Source: SIG653 sp045578045 (GTDB lineage Bacteria > Bacillota > Clostridia > Oscillospirales > CAG-382). Taken from it: a DNA stretch of 58,544 bases. The DNA is taken from assembly GCA_045578045.1 (NCBI GenBank), contig JAZNJM010000041.1:1-58544 (forward strand), written 5' to 3'. Within the stretch, counting starts at the first letter, position 1. Each line of letters opens with the position of its first letter. The notes beneath the pieces are model-generated. The model worked only from the letters and a program-made list of their open reading frames with translations. It did no database searches and was not told the origin of the DNA. The translations under genes and the position numbers were made by a program. This document shows positions 32,215 to 40,722 of this stretch, piece by piece.

Positions 32215-33849
32215 ATGAAAAAAAACATTTTCAACGGTGAAAAAAAGCCCGTTGTTGCTATCATAATGGACGGCATCGGATATACTGAAAGAAAAGAAGG
32301 AAACGCTATTGCAGCGGCATATACTCCAACTTTGGATATGTTATGGGAAAAGTATCCCAAATTTATGCTTAAAGCTCACGGAACAGCTGTTGGTCTTCCT
32401 TCTGACGATGATATGGGAAACTCAGAGGTTGGACATAACGCTTTAGGATCAGGACAAGTTTTTGCTCAAGGTTCTAAGCTTGTTTCCAACGCTATTGAAT
32501 CTGAAAAAATATTCGAATCAGAAACTTGGAAAAAAATCATTGAAAAAGGAACTACGGGAGGAACCGTTCATTATATCGGTTTATTCTCAGACGGAAACGT
32601 TCACTCTCATATAGACCACTTAAAAGCACTTATTAATAAAACAAAAAAAGATGGTGTTAAAAAGGTAAGAATTCACATTCTTCTTGATGGAAGAGACGTT
32701 GGTGAAACAAGTGCATTAGAATACGTTGTTCCATTTGAAGAATTTTTGTCTGACCTTCGTGATGATAGCTTTGACGTTAAAATTGCTTCAGGCGGCGGAA
32801 GAATGGTTATTACTATGGACAGATATGACGCAAACTGGGCAATGGTTGAAGCTGGTTGGAAAACTCACGTTTTAGGTGAAGGAAGAACGTTTGCTTCCGC
32901 AAAAGAAGCTATTGAAACGTACAGAGCAGAAACAGGTAAAATTGACCAAGACCTTCCCGCTTTCGTTATTGCAGAAGACGGAAAACCCGTTGGAACAATA
33001 AACGATGGAGATGCTGTTGTTTTCTATAATTTCAGAGGCGACAGAGCTATTGAAATTTCAAGAGCTTTTGAAGAAGAAAATCTTCCTTATTTTGACAGAG
33101 TGAGAGTTCCTGACGTTTTCTTTGCAGGTATGCTTGAATATGACGGAGATAAACATATTCCAAACAATTTCCTTGTTTCGCCTCCTGAAATAAGCAACAC
33201 TATGGGCGAATTTCTTGCAAAAAATAAGGTTTCTCAATTTGCAGCTTCTGAAACACAGAAATTTGGACACGTTACTTATTTCTGGAACGGAAACAGAAGC
33301 GGATATTTTGATGAAGAATATGAAGAATACGCTGAAATTCCTTCAGACATAGTTCCATTTGAACAACGTCCTTGGATGCAATGTGCTCTTATTACAGACC
33401 TTTTGATTGAAAAAATAAAATCAGGTAAATTCGATTTCCTCAGAGTTAATTTCCCCAACGGAGATATGGTTGGTCATACGGGTGATTTCAACGCTGCACG
33501 AATTAGTGTTGAAGCTCTTGATATTTGCCTTGCAAGAATCCTTAAAGCAGTTGATGAGGTTAAAGGTGTTGCTATAATAACCGCTGACCACGGAAATGCT
33601 GATGAAATGTTTGAGATTAACAAAAAAACAGGAAAGCCTTCTGTTGACTCAAACGGAAAAATAAAATCTAAAACAAGCCACACTCTTAACCCTGTTCCCC
33701 TTTATATATACGATAATTTCTACACAGACAATTATGAAACGGCTGAAATTGCTTCTCCAGGTCTTGCAAACGTTGCTGCAACGGTTGTTAATATGCTTGG
33801 ATTCGATGCCCCTGAAATGTGGGAATCTTCTTTGATTAACCTTAAATAA
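32215..33849 (+). CDS. gpmI: 2,3-bisphosphoglycerate-independent phosphoglycerate mutase
   Basis: Interconverts 3- and 2-phosphoglycerate in glycolysis using two Mn ions. The 544-residue protein has IIMDGIGY with the first metal Asp, the phospho-acceptor serine in DDMGNSEVGHNALGSG, LDGRDVG, NFRGDRAIE, MVGHTG and ITADHGNADEM. The ATG at 32215 is chosen: GGGGG lies 12 bases upstream and the promoter at 32146-32174 would lie inside any longer version. It has its own promoter and terminator. Confidence 0.95.
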   Translation: MKKNIFNGEKKPVVAIIMDGIGYTERKEGNAIAAAYTPTLDMLWEKYPKFMLKAHGTAVGLPSDDDMGNSEVGHNALGSGQVFAQGSKLVSNAIESEKIFESETWKKIIEKGTTGGTVHYIGLFSDGNVHSHIDHLKALINKTKKDGVKKVRIHILLDGRDVGETSALEYVVPFEEFLSDLRDDSFDVKIASGGGRMVITMDRYDANWAMVEAGWKTHVLGEGRTFASAKEAIETYRAETGKIDQDLPAFVIAEDGKPVGTINDGDAVVFYNFRGDRAIEISRAFEEENLPYFDRVRVPDVFFAGMLEYDGDKHIPNNFLVSPPEISNTMGEFLAKNKVSQFAASETQKFGHVTYFWNGNRSGYFDEEYEEYAEIPSDIVPFEQRPWMQCALITDLLIEKIKSGKFDFLRVNFPNGDMVGHTGDFNAARISVEALDICLARILKAVDEVKGVAIITADHGNADEMFEINKKTGKPSVDSNGKIKSKTSHTLNPVPLYIYDNFYTDNYETAEIASPGLANVAATVVNMLGFDAPEMWESSLINLK

Positions 33850-33869
33850 TTTATATTTAGTCCTTCTTG

Positions 33870-33905
33870 TTCCAAAGGGGGAAAACGCCCCCTTTGGAAT
33901 TTTTA
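33870..33905 (+). terminator. Terminator after gpmI
   Basis: A perfect 12-bp stem, TTCCAAAGGGGG (33870-33881) with 33888-33899, has a 6-base loop and is followed by five T. This is the strongest terminator in the window. Confidence 0.92.
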
Positions 33906-33920
33906 GTTTGGAGATAAAAA

Positions 33921-34643
33921 ATGATAAGTTCAATTCTACGAAACGGCTTAAATCAAGATACAATAGTATTATGTTTACTACTTATTCCTATAGTTCTTAT
34001 AAGTTTATCTCTTCACGAGCTTTGCCACGGATATGCGGCTTATTTATGTGGAGATAACACCGCAAGAAATTTAGGAAGACTTACGATGAATCCTCTCAAG
34101 CATCTTGATCCTATTGGTGCAATTATGTTTCTCTTTGTTGGTTTTGGTTGGGCTGTTCCCGTTCCTATTAACTCAAGAAACTTTAAAAATTTCAAAAGAG
34201 ACCTTTCTCTTGTTGCTCTTGCAGGACCGCTTTCAAATATTCTCCTTGCTTTTATTTGCATTGGATTAATGTTTATCGTTGGTAAATTTTCAGGAGTCTC
34301 AAACGAAATAAACAATATTACAATGTTGTTTTTTACTTTTTTCCATATGGCTGCTTCAATGAATATTGGTCTTGCAGTTTTTAATCTGATTCCAATCCCG
34401 CCTCTTGACGGCTCAAGAATTATTATTTCAATTCTTCCAAAAAAGCTTCTTGATTCATATTTAAAAGTTGAACAGTATTCAAGATTTGTATTTTTGGCTC
34501 TCGTTCTTTCTACTTGGATTCCCTTAAGCATTGGTCCCTTTTCAACTTTATCAGATTTAGTTTTTTTCCCAATAGAATGGCTCACAGATGGAATATATGG
34601 TTGTTTTTTTAAGTTCTATTCTTTGATTTTTAAATTCTTTTAA
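33921..34643 (+). CDS. Site-2 protease family (M50) membrane metalloprotease
   Basis: A 240-residue integral membrane zinc protease. The zinc site HELCH is in SLSLHELCHGYAAYL (about residue 33) and the third ligand in NLIPIPPLDGSR (the NxxPxPPLDG motif near 155). About five to six membrane segments are visible. It resembles the YwhC/YdiL group, whose substrates are unknown. It is placed directly before scpA-scpB, a frequent neighbourhood in Firmicutes. Confidence 0.9.
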   Translation: MISSILRNGLNQDTIVLCLLLIPIVLISLSLHELCHGYAAYLCGDNTARNLGRLTMNPLKHLDPIGAIMFLFVGFGWAVPVPINSRNFKNFKRDLSLVALAGPLSNILLAFICIGLMFIVGKFSGVSNEINNITMLFFTFFHMAASMNIGLAVFNLIPIPPLDGSRIIISILPKKLLDSYLKVEQYSRFVFLALVLSTWIPLSIGPFSTLSDLVFFPIEWLTDGIYGCFFKFYSLIFKFF

Positions 34644-34673
34644 GAATTCTCCGAAACAGAGGTTTTGTTTTTA

Positions 34674-35390
34674 ATGGAAGATTTTAAAATTGTACTTGAT
34701 ATTTACAATGGGCCTATTGAGCTTTTGCTTTCTTTGATCAGCAAACACGAAATTGATATTTTTGATATTCCAATAGCAACACTTGCAGATCAATATATGG
34801 CTGAAATAAATAAATTCAAAGAATTAAATCTTGATATAACAGCAGAATTTATTGAGATGGGTTCTTACCTTATGCTGATTAAATCTAAGATGCTTTTGCC
34901 AAGAGATGAAAAAGAACCCGATCCGAGAGCAGAGCTTGTTGACAGTCTTTTAGCTCATCAACAAGCAAAAGCAGCAAGTGAGCTTCTTTCAAAGCGTCTT
35001 GCCTTGTATTTCAACCGATATCCTAAAGAACCCGCCCCAACAGACGGAGTTTATACGGGAAAGGTTGCAATTTCTCTATTAAGAGATGCATTCGAAAGAA
35101 TGAGTCTCAGACGTTCTGTTATTGATTACAGAGAAGAAAAACAAGTTTTTTTTGATAAAATTGAAAAAGAACGGTATCATACGGTTGAATCAAAAACAAT
35201 GATTCTTTGTAAAAGATTAAACACACAGAAATCCGTTGAGTTTTATTCTCTTTTTCAAGATTCAGAATCAAACAATGAAATTATTGCTATTTTCCTTGCT
35301 CTTCTTGATATTATAAGACTTGGAATGGCATATATAATCAAAAACGGTGAGGAAGTTATCATACACGTTTCTGATGAAAACGAAGAATAA
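34674..35390 (+). CDS. scpA: Segregation and condensation protein A
   Basis: Kleisin subunit that joins the heads of SMC with ScpB to compact and segregate the chromosome. The 238-residue protein opens with FKIVLDIYNGPIELLLSLI and DIFDIPIATLADQYM, typical of ScpA, and ends in a winged-helix that contacts an SMC head. The ATG at 34674 starts the conserved N-terminus and is preferred over 34665. scpB follows after 39 bases. Confidence 0.95.
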   Translation: MEDFKIVLDIYNGPIELLLSLISKHEIDIFDIPIATLADQYMAEINKFKELNLDITAEFIEMGSYLMLIKSKMLLPRDEKEPDPRAELVDSLLAHQQAKAASELLSKRLALYFNRYPKEPAPTDGVYTGKVAISLLRDAFERMSLRRSVIDYREEKQVFFDKIEKERYHTVESKTMILCKRLNTQKSVEFYSLFQDSESNNEIIAIFLALLDIIRLGMAYIIKNGEEVIIHVSDENEE

Positions 35391-35429
35391 AACAATAAAC
35401 TTAAAATTTTAAGAAAGGATATAGTTCAG

Positions 35430-36152
35430 ATGGCATATGAAGGAAAAATTGAAGCTGTTCTTTTTATAAGCGGAAACCCTGTTCATTTTGATAAGCTCTG
35501 CGAAATTTTCTCTCTTTCACCAAATGAAATGCTTTCTGAGCTTAAATCTCTTGAAAAACTTAAAGAGAAGGAAGAAAGCGGACTTTCTCTTATAAGAATA
35601 GATGGTGCTTATCAATTATGCACAAAGCAAGAAACTTCTGAATACGTTAAACGTTTTCTTGAAATGAAAAAAGCCCCTCCCCTTTCTAAAGCCGCTTTAG
35701 AGGTTTTAGCTATTACCGCTTACCATCAGCCCGTTACACGTTCATTTATTGAACAAGTAAGAGGAATAGATTCTTCTTCAATTGTTGCAGGACTTGAAGA
35801 CAAAGGTCTTATTGCTGAATGCGGTCATCTTGACGCACCCGGAAGACCTGCACTTTTCGTTACAACAGAGGCTTTTTTACGTTCTTTCGGTCTTGAATCC
35901 ATAGAAGATCTTCCCGAGCTTCCTAATGAATTTTCTTTGGACAACGGTCAGATGTCTTTGAATCTTTCAGAAGATAATAATTCTGAAATAAAGAAAGAAG
36001 AAAGTAACAGTAATTTGAATAGTGATACAATAGAAAATACACAAGCAAACGTTGAAACTGATTTAAACAACATACCCGAATCTAACATTTCATCTCAAAC
36101 AGCCGAAGAAAACGACAAAATAGACGAAAACGGAGATGACGTTCAATCTTAA
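35430..36152 (+). CDS. scpB: Segregation and condensation protein B
   Basis: Dimeric ScpB binds the ScpA linker in the SMC complex. The 240-residue protein has two winged-helix domains: EAVLFISGNPVHFDKLCEIF and ALEVLAITAYHQPVTRSFIEQVRG, then GRPALFVTTEAFL. The tail from about 170 is low-complexity, rich in Asn, Ser, Glu and Asp, and probably disordered. AAGAAAGGA lies 8-12 bases before the ATG. Confidence 0.95.
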   Translation: MAYEGKIEAVLFISGNPVHFDKLCEIFSLSPNEMLSELKSLEKLKEKEESGLSLIRIDGAYQLCTKQETSEYVKRFLEMKKAPPLSKAALEVLAITAYHQPVTRSFIEQVRGIDSSSIVAGLEDKGLIAECGHLDAPGRPALFVTTEAFLRSFGLESIEDLPELPNEFSLDNGQMSLNLSEDNNSEIKKEESNSNLNSDTIENTQANVETDLNNIPESNISSQTAEENDKIDENGDDVQS

Positions 36153-36154
36153 TT

Positions 36155-36829
36155 ATGAAGATTTTGTTTTCCATTTTATTATTTATTCTGTTAGTTATAT
36201 CCGTTTTAATGTGTTCAAAGCTCGTTTTTTCAATTAGATTTGACGGAAATCTCTTGCTTAAAATTCGACTTTTATTTTTGAGCTTTAAATTTCAAGTTCC
36301 AATTTTATATAGACCTAAAATTGAAAGTAAATCTTCCTCAGAATCAAAAAAAGAGCCTGAAACAAAAAAAACATCAAAAAAGAAGAAAAAATCAAAAAAA
36401 GAAAAAGAAAAAATTCCATTTCCAGGTGTTAAAAATACTCTTATTTTATTCAAAGACTCTATTGGAATAATAACGGATTTATTAAAAGGCTCATTCAGAC
36501 TTGAAAAGCTCCATTTTAAAGCCGTTGCGGCTTCAAAAGATGCGGCAACAACAGCAGAGCTATACGGAGTTTTATGTACCGTTGGTGCCGCCCTTCATCA
36601 ATTTGCTTCAAACGCAAAAGGAATTAAAGATAAAAACGTTTACGTTGAGATTATTCCCGATTTTATTGCTGAGACAGCAGATATATTTGGAGACATTAGG
36701 TTTTCAATCAGAGTTTTCAGAATTGCTATTCTTGGAAAAAATGCATTTTCAATTTACAACGCATACAAAAAACTTGCTTTATCCGTTGCTGAGGAAACAA
36801 ACGGAAAGGTTACAGAAACAAATAAATAA
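36155..36829 (+). CDS. DUF2953 membrane protein
   Basis: A 224-residue protein with an N-terminal membrane segment (about 3-25), a Lys/Ser/Glu-rich charged stretch (60-88) and a C-terminal part with FKAVAASKDAATTAELYG, matching the DUF2953 family found after scpB in spore-forming Clostridia. It starts 2 bases after the scpB stop. No function is established. Confidence 0.82.
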   Translation: MKILFSILLFILLVISVLMCSKLVFSIRFDGNLLLKIRLLFLSFKFQVPILYRPKIESKSSSESKKEPETKKTSKKKKKSKKEKEKIPFPGVKNTLILFKDSIGIITDLLKGSFRLEKLHFKAVAASKDAATTAELYGVLCTVGAALHQFASNAKGIKDKNVYVEIIPDFIAETADIFGDIRFSIRVFRIAILGKNAFSIYNAYKKLALSVAEETNGKVTETNK

Positions 36830-36892
36830 ATTAGTATATAATTATGGGAAATATTCCCTTTAATAATATAAAAGACATACAGTAAAAGATTT

Positions 36893-37010
36893 TAAGAAAG
36901 GAACACGTCGGCACCAATCGCTATATGCGCAAAGTATGCCACGGCATTGAGAAATGATTGATTGCATACCAGCCGAACAGACCACTTTTAACAAACTTAA
37001 AAGGAATCTG
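36893..37010 (+). other. Unusual GC-richer leader before the PcrA-type gene
   Basis: The stretch 36902-36985 is clearly richer in G/C than its surroundings. It begins with TTTTAAGAAAGGA (as before scpB) but no start codon is within range. Nested complementary segments are TCGGC/GCCGA (36908-36912, 36972-36976), CAATC/GATTG (36915-36919, 36960-36964) and ATGCC/GGCAT (36936-36940, 36943-36947); GTATGC/GCATAC (36934-36939, 36964-36969) competes. A mini-frame MRKVCHGIEK (36925-36957) ends on the ATGA at 36954. It may be a structured leader, or a small insertion between an old ribosome site and the gene. Confidence 0.4.
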
Positions 37011-39353
37011 TTGGAAAAAATCTACAAAAAACTTAACACAGAACAAAAAGAAGCTGTTTTTACCGCAAACGGACCTTTACTTGTTATTGCAGGTGCGGGA
37101 AGCGGAAAAACAACAGTGCTTGTTAACAGAGTTGAATATCTTTGTTATTTCGGAAATCTTTATGAAAATGAAATTACAGCTAAAGAAGACGATGTTTTAA
37201 GGCTTAGGGCTGTGGAAAATTCATCTGATGGAGAAATACGCACTGCTTTGAAAAAATACGTCAAGGATGCTCCAGCTCCTTGGGAAGTTCTTTGTATCAC
37301 ATTTACAAACAAAGCGGCGACAGAAATCAAAGAAAGACTTGCTTCAACTCTTGGAGAATCAAGCAAATACGTTTGGGCAGGAACGTTTCATTCCATATGC
37401 GCCAAAATTTTAAGAAGACATATAGACCTTCTTGGTTCATATAAAAATGATTTTACAATTTATGACGTTGCTGATTGCAAACGCCTTATGACCGAGGTGC
37501 TTAAAAGTCTTAAAATCGATGATAAAATTTATTCACCAAAATCTATGCTTGAAGCAATTGGAAAAGCGAAAGAAAGATGTATTGATGCAGACGAATATCT
37601 CGCTGTATCAACAGATATGAGAGCCGAAATTATTTCAGAGGTTTATAAAGCATATCAAGCAAGACTTGTTGCTTCAAACGCTTTGGATTTTGATGATATT
37701 ATATTAAACGCATTAAAACTTTTCAAAGCAAACAAAGATATTCTTGAAAAATATAGCAAACAGTTCAGATATATTCTTGTTGACGAATATCAAGATACTA
37801 ACACAACTCAGGATATTCTCGTCAGATATCTTGCTTCTTACCATAAAAATATTTGCGTTGTTGGTGATGACGACCAGAGTATATATGCATTCAGAGGAGC
37901 AGTTGTTGAAAATATTCTTTCTTTTGATAAACATTATAAAAACGCAAAAATTATCAAATTAGAAAGAAACTATCGTTCAACACAAACAATTCTTGATGCC
38001 GCAAACGCTATTATTTCAAACAACATTGGAAGAAGAGGAAAAGAGCTTTGGACAGATTCTGAAAAGGGTGAACGCATTATTTTGAAAAAGCAACTCACTC
38101 AAAGCGAAGAAGCTGGATATATCGTTACATATATTAAAAATAAAGTTCTTGCCGGAAATAATTCATATAAGGATTTTGCTGTTTTATACAGACAAAAGGC
38201 TCAAGCAAACGCCCTTGAAATTATTTTCTCAAAAAGCAGTATTCCATACAGAGTTTTCGGTAGCCAACGCTTTTACGACAGAAAAGAAATAAAAGACCTT
38301 ACGGCTTATCTTCACGTTATAGAAAATCCAAACGATACAATCAGAATTAAAAGAATTATTAACGTTCCAAAACGTTCAATCGGTAATACAACAACTATGC
38401 TCCTTGAAGAGCTTTCAGCTTCTGAAAACAAGAGTATATATAACATTATTTCCAATATCACCTCATACCCCGAATTGCAAAAAGCAACTCCAAAACTTAT
38501 GCTTTTCAAAAATCTTATAGACGGATTTATTGAATATTCAAAAACTGCATCAGTTTCAGAGCTTATTAAGGAAGTTATTGAAAAAACAAAATACAAAGAA
38601 TATATACTCGAAACAGAAGAAGACAAGGACAAAGCAGAGCTTCCTGACGAACTTGTTTCGGGTGCGTTGATGTATGAACAAAGAACGATTGAAAACGGAG
38701 AAAAACCAACTCTTAAAGGTTTTCTTGAAGAGGTTGCTTTAATGACCGACGTTGATAATATGGATTCAGAAAGCAACGCAGTTACTCTTATGACTGTTCA
38801 TAGTGCAAAAGGACTTGAATTTGATACTGTTTTTCTTCCAGGATTTGAAGAAGGCGTTTTCCCAGGAACTCAGACGATGGCGGCATCAAACGCTGAAATG
38901 GAAGAAGAAAGACGACTTGCATACGTTGCTGTTACAAGAGCGAAAAAGCAACTTATTATCTGTCATACAAACACAAGATTACTTTACGGAAAAACTTCTT
39001 CCAATCAGCTTTCTCGTTTTGCTTTGGAAATTCCAAAAGAGCTTGTTGTTATTGAAGCTCCAATGAAAACCGTTTATAATCAAAACACTTCAGAATCAAA
39101 GAGAAAATATGCAAACAGCAGAGAGTCATTTGTTAAAAACACAACTGCCGCAGCTAAAAATTCTCACCACGATTTCTCAAACAAAGACGGAAATATCAAG
39201 GTTGGAGACAGAGTTTCACATGGTCTTTTCGGTAATGGAGAAATTATTTCTGTTGTTGATATTAAAAAAGACTATATTTATGAAATAAAATTTGATTCAG
39301 GAACAACTAAAAAGGTTATGGCGAGCTTCTGCAAGTTAAAGAAATTATCTTGA
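37011..39353 (+). CDS. pcrA: UvrD/PcrA-type ATP-dependent DNA helicase
   Basis: A 3'-5' superfamily 1 helicase for repair and replication. Motifs in order: LNTEQKEAVFT (Q motif), Walker A GAGSGKTT, CITFTNKAATEIKERL, DFDDIIL, Walker B ILVDEYQDTN, VGDDDQSIYAFRGA, LERNYRST, VTLMTVHSAKGLEFDTVFLPG and RRLAYVAVTRAKK; a Tudor-like end VGDRVSHGLFGNGEIISV. I place the start at TTG 37011: AAGGA ends 5 bases upstream and the product then begins where the family does. The ATG at 36954 would add 19 residues without a good ribosome site. About 780 residues. Confidence 0.9.
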   Translation: MEKIYKKLNTEQKEAVFTANGPLLVIAGAGSGKTTVLVNRVEYLCYFGNLYENEITAKEDDVLRLRAVENSSDGEIRTALKKYVKDAPAPWEVLCITFTNKAATEIKERLASTLGESSKYVWAGTFHSICAKILRRHIDLLGSYKNDFTIYDVADCKRLMTEVLKSLKIDDKIYSPKSMLEAIGKAKERCIDADEYLAVSTDMRAEIISEVYKAYQARLVASNALDFDDIILNALKLFKANKDILEKYSKQFRYILVDEYQDTNTTQDILVRYLASYHKNICVVGDDDQSIYAFRGAVVENILSFDKHYKNAKIIKLERNYRSTQTILDAANAIISNNIGRRGKELWTDSEKGERIILKKQLTQSEEAGYIVTYIKNKVLAGNNSYKDFAVLYRQKAQANALEIIFSKSSIPYRVFGSQRFYDRKEIKDLTAYLHVIENPNDTIRIKRIINVPKRSIGNTTTMLLEELSASENKSIYNIISNITSYPELQKATPKLMLFKNLIDGFIEYSKTASVSELIKEVIEKTKYKEYILETEEDKDKAELPDELVSGALMYEQRTIENGEKPTLKGFLEEVALMTDVDNMDSESNAVTLMTVHSAKGLEFDTVFLPGFEEGVFPGTQTMAASNAEMEEERRLAYVAVTRAKKQLIICHTNTRLLYGKTSSNQLSRFALEIPKELVVIEAPMKTVYNQNTSESKRKYANSRESFVKNTTAAAKNSHHDFSNKDGNIKVGDRVSHGLFGNGEIISVVDIKKDYIYEIKFDSGTTKKVMASFCKLKKLS

Positions 39354-39450
39354 TTAATTTTTAATACGGCAGAAAGTGTACCCCACGTTTAATATAAAAA
39401 ATAAGTATAAAAAACGTAATTTTATTTACGTTACGAAAGAAGGAACTATT

Positions 39451-40701
39451 ATGGCAATTATTAAACCTATAAGACCACTTCGTTTTACAGATAAAAAAAA
39501 CGTTGAAACTTGTGTATGCCCTCCATACGACATAATCAGCGATAAAGAAAGAGAAGAAATTGTTAAGAGAAACAATCATAACATAGTTGTTCTCGAAAAG
39601 CCTGAGGGAGAAAACAAATATGAAAACGCTGCTTCTCTCCTTAAAGAATGGATAAATGAAGGCGTTCTCAAACGCGATGATTCAGAAGGAATTTTCGTTT
39701 ATCAAGAAAAGTTTTCAGTTGCTGGAAAAGATTATGTTTTTGACGGACTTGTTTGCCTTGCGAAACTTTATGAGTTTTCTGAAAAGGTTGTTCTTCCCCA
39801 CGAAGAAACTCTTTCAAAAGCAAAACAAGATAGATTAAATTTACTTACAGCAACACATTGTAATTTCTCTTCCGTTTATTCTCTTTATATGGACGAAGAA
39901 AAAAAGGTTGAAAAGATAATTGAAAAAGCAAAAGGACTTGAAGCTGAATGTTCATTCACAGATGCTGAAGATGTTACACACACTCTTTGGAAAATAACGG
40001 ATAAAGACGATATTGCTTCTCTCGTTGAGGCTTTCGCTGATAAACAGCTCTTTATTGCAGACGGACACCACAGATATGAAACAAGTCTTAACTATCGCAG
40101 AATTTGCAAAGAAAACGGTGTCTCAGATCTTGATACGGATTATATTCTTATGACTCTCGTTGATATGGATAACAAAGGACTTGTTATTATGCCAACACAC
40201 AGAGTTATAACAGAAAAAAATCTCGACCTTGAAGCAATCAAAGAAAAATGTAAAGCAGAATTTGAAATTTCTGAAATGGACGACATTTCAAAAGCAGAAG
40301 AAATTCTCGCTTCTCTTTCAGATATACACGCATTCGCTCTTTACAGCGGCGGAAAAGGATTCACTCTTTTCAAACGCAAAGAAGATGCGGTTATTGAAGG
40401 ACATTCAGAAGCATATTGCGGTCTTGACGTTTCTGTTCTCCACACCCTTATTCTCGAAAAAGGCTTTGGAATTGACAAAGAAAATATGGCAAATCAAAAG
40501 AGCCTTATTTATACAAGAAGTATAGATGAAGCAGTTTCACTCGTTCAAAGCGGAGAAGCATCTTGCTCTTTCATACTTAATTCTACAAAGGTTCAACAAA
40601 TTAAAGCCGTTTCTCTTGCGGGAGACAAAATGCCTCAGAAATCAACGTATTTCTATCCAAAACTTATAACAGGTCTTGTTATTAACTGTCTTGAAAAATA
40701 A
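39451..40701 (+). CDS. DUF1015 family protein
   Basis: A 416-residue soluble protein of the DUF1015 family, widespread in Clostridia. Recognisable segments: IKPIRPLRFTDK, CPPYDIISDKEREE, PHEETLSKAKQDRLNLL (HExT), the highly conserved IADGHHRYETSLNYR and MTLVDMDNKGLVIMPTHR. The function is unsettled. The ATG at 39451 with AAGGA upstream is chosen over 39376. It lies between the helicase and valS genes; a weak AACGTAA/TTACGTT hairpin (39413-39432) lies upstream. Confidence 0.87.
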   Translation: MAIIKPIRPLRFTDKKNVETCVCPPYDIISDKEREEIVKRNNHNIVVLEKPEGENKYENAASLLKEWINEGVLKRDDSEGIFVYQEKFSVAGKDYVFDGLVCLAKLYEFSEKVVLPHEETLSKAKQDRLNLLTATHCNFSSVYSLYMDEEKKVEKIIEKAKGLEAECSFTDAEDVTHTLWKITDKDDIASLVEAFADKQLFIADGHHRYETSLNYRRICKENGVSDLDTDYILMTLVDMDNKGLVIMPTHRVITEKNLDLEAIKEKCKAEFEISEMDDISKAEEILASLSDIHAFALYSGGKGFTLFKRKEDAVIEGHSEAYCGLDVSVLHTLILEKGFGIDKENMANQKSLIYTRSIDEAVSLVQSGEASCSFILNSTKVQQIKAVSLAGDKMPQKSTYFYPKLITGLVINCLEK

Positions 40702-40722
40702 TAATTCGGAGAATTTATATTT

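Noticed and set aside
36954..37010. ATG at 36954 as the helicase start
   Set aside because: No ribosome site lies near it and the added 19 residues do not resemble the family; TTG at 37011 has AAGGA at ideal spacing.
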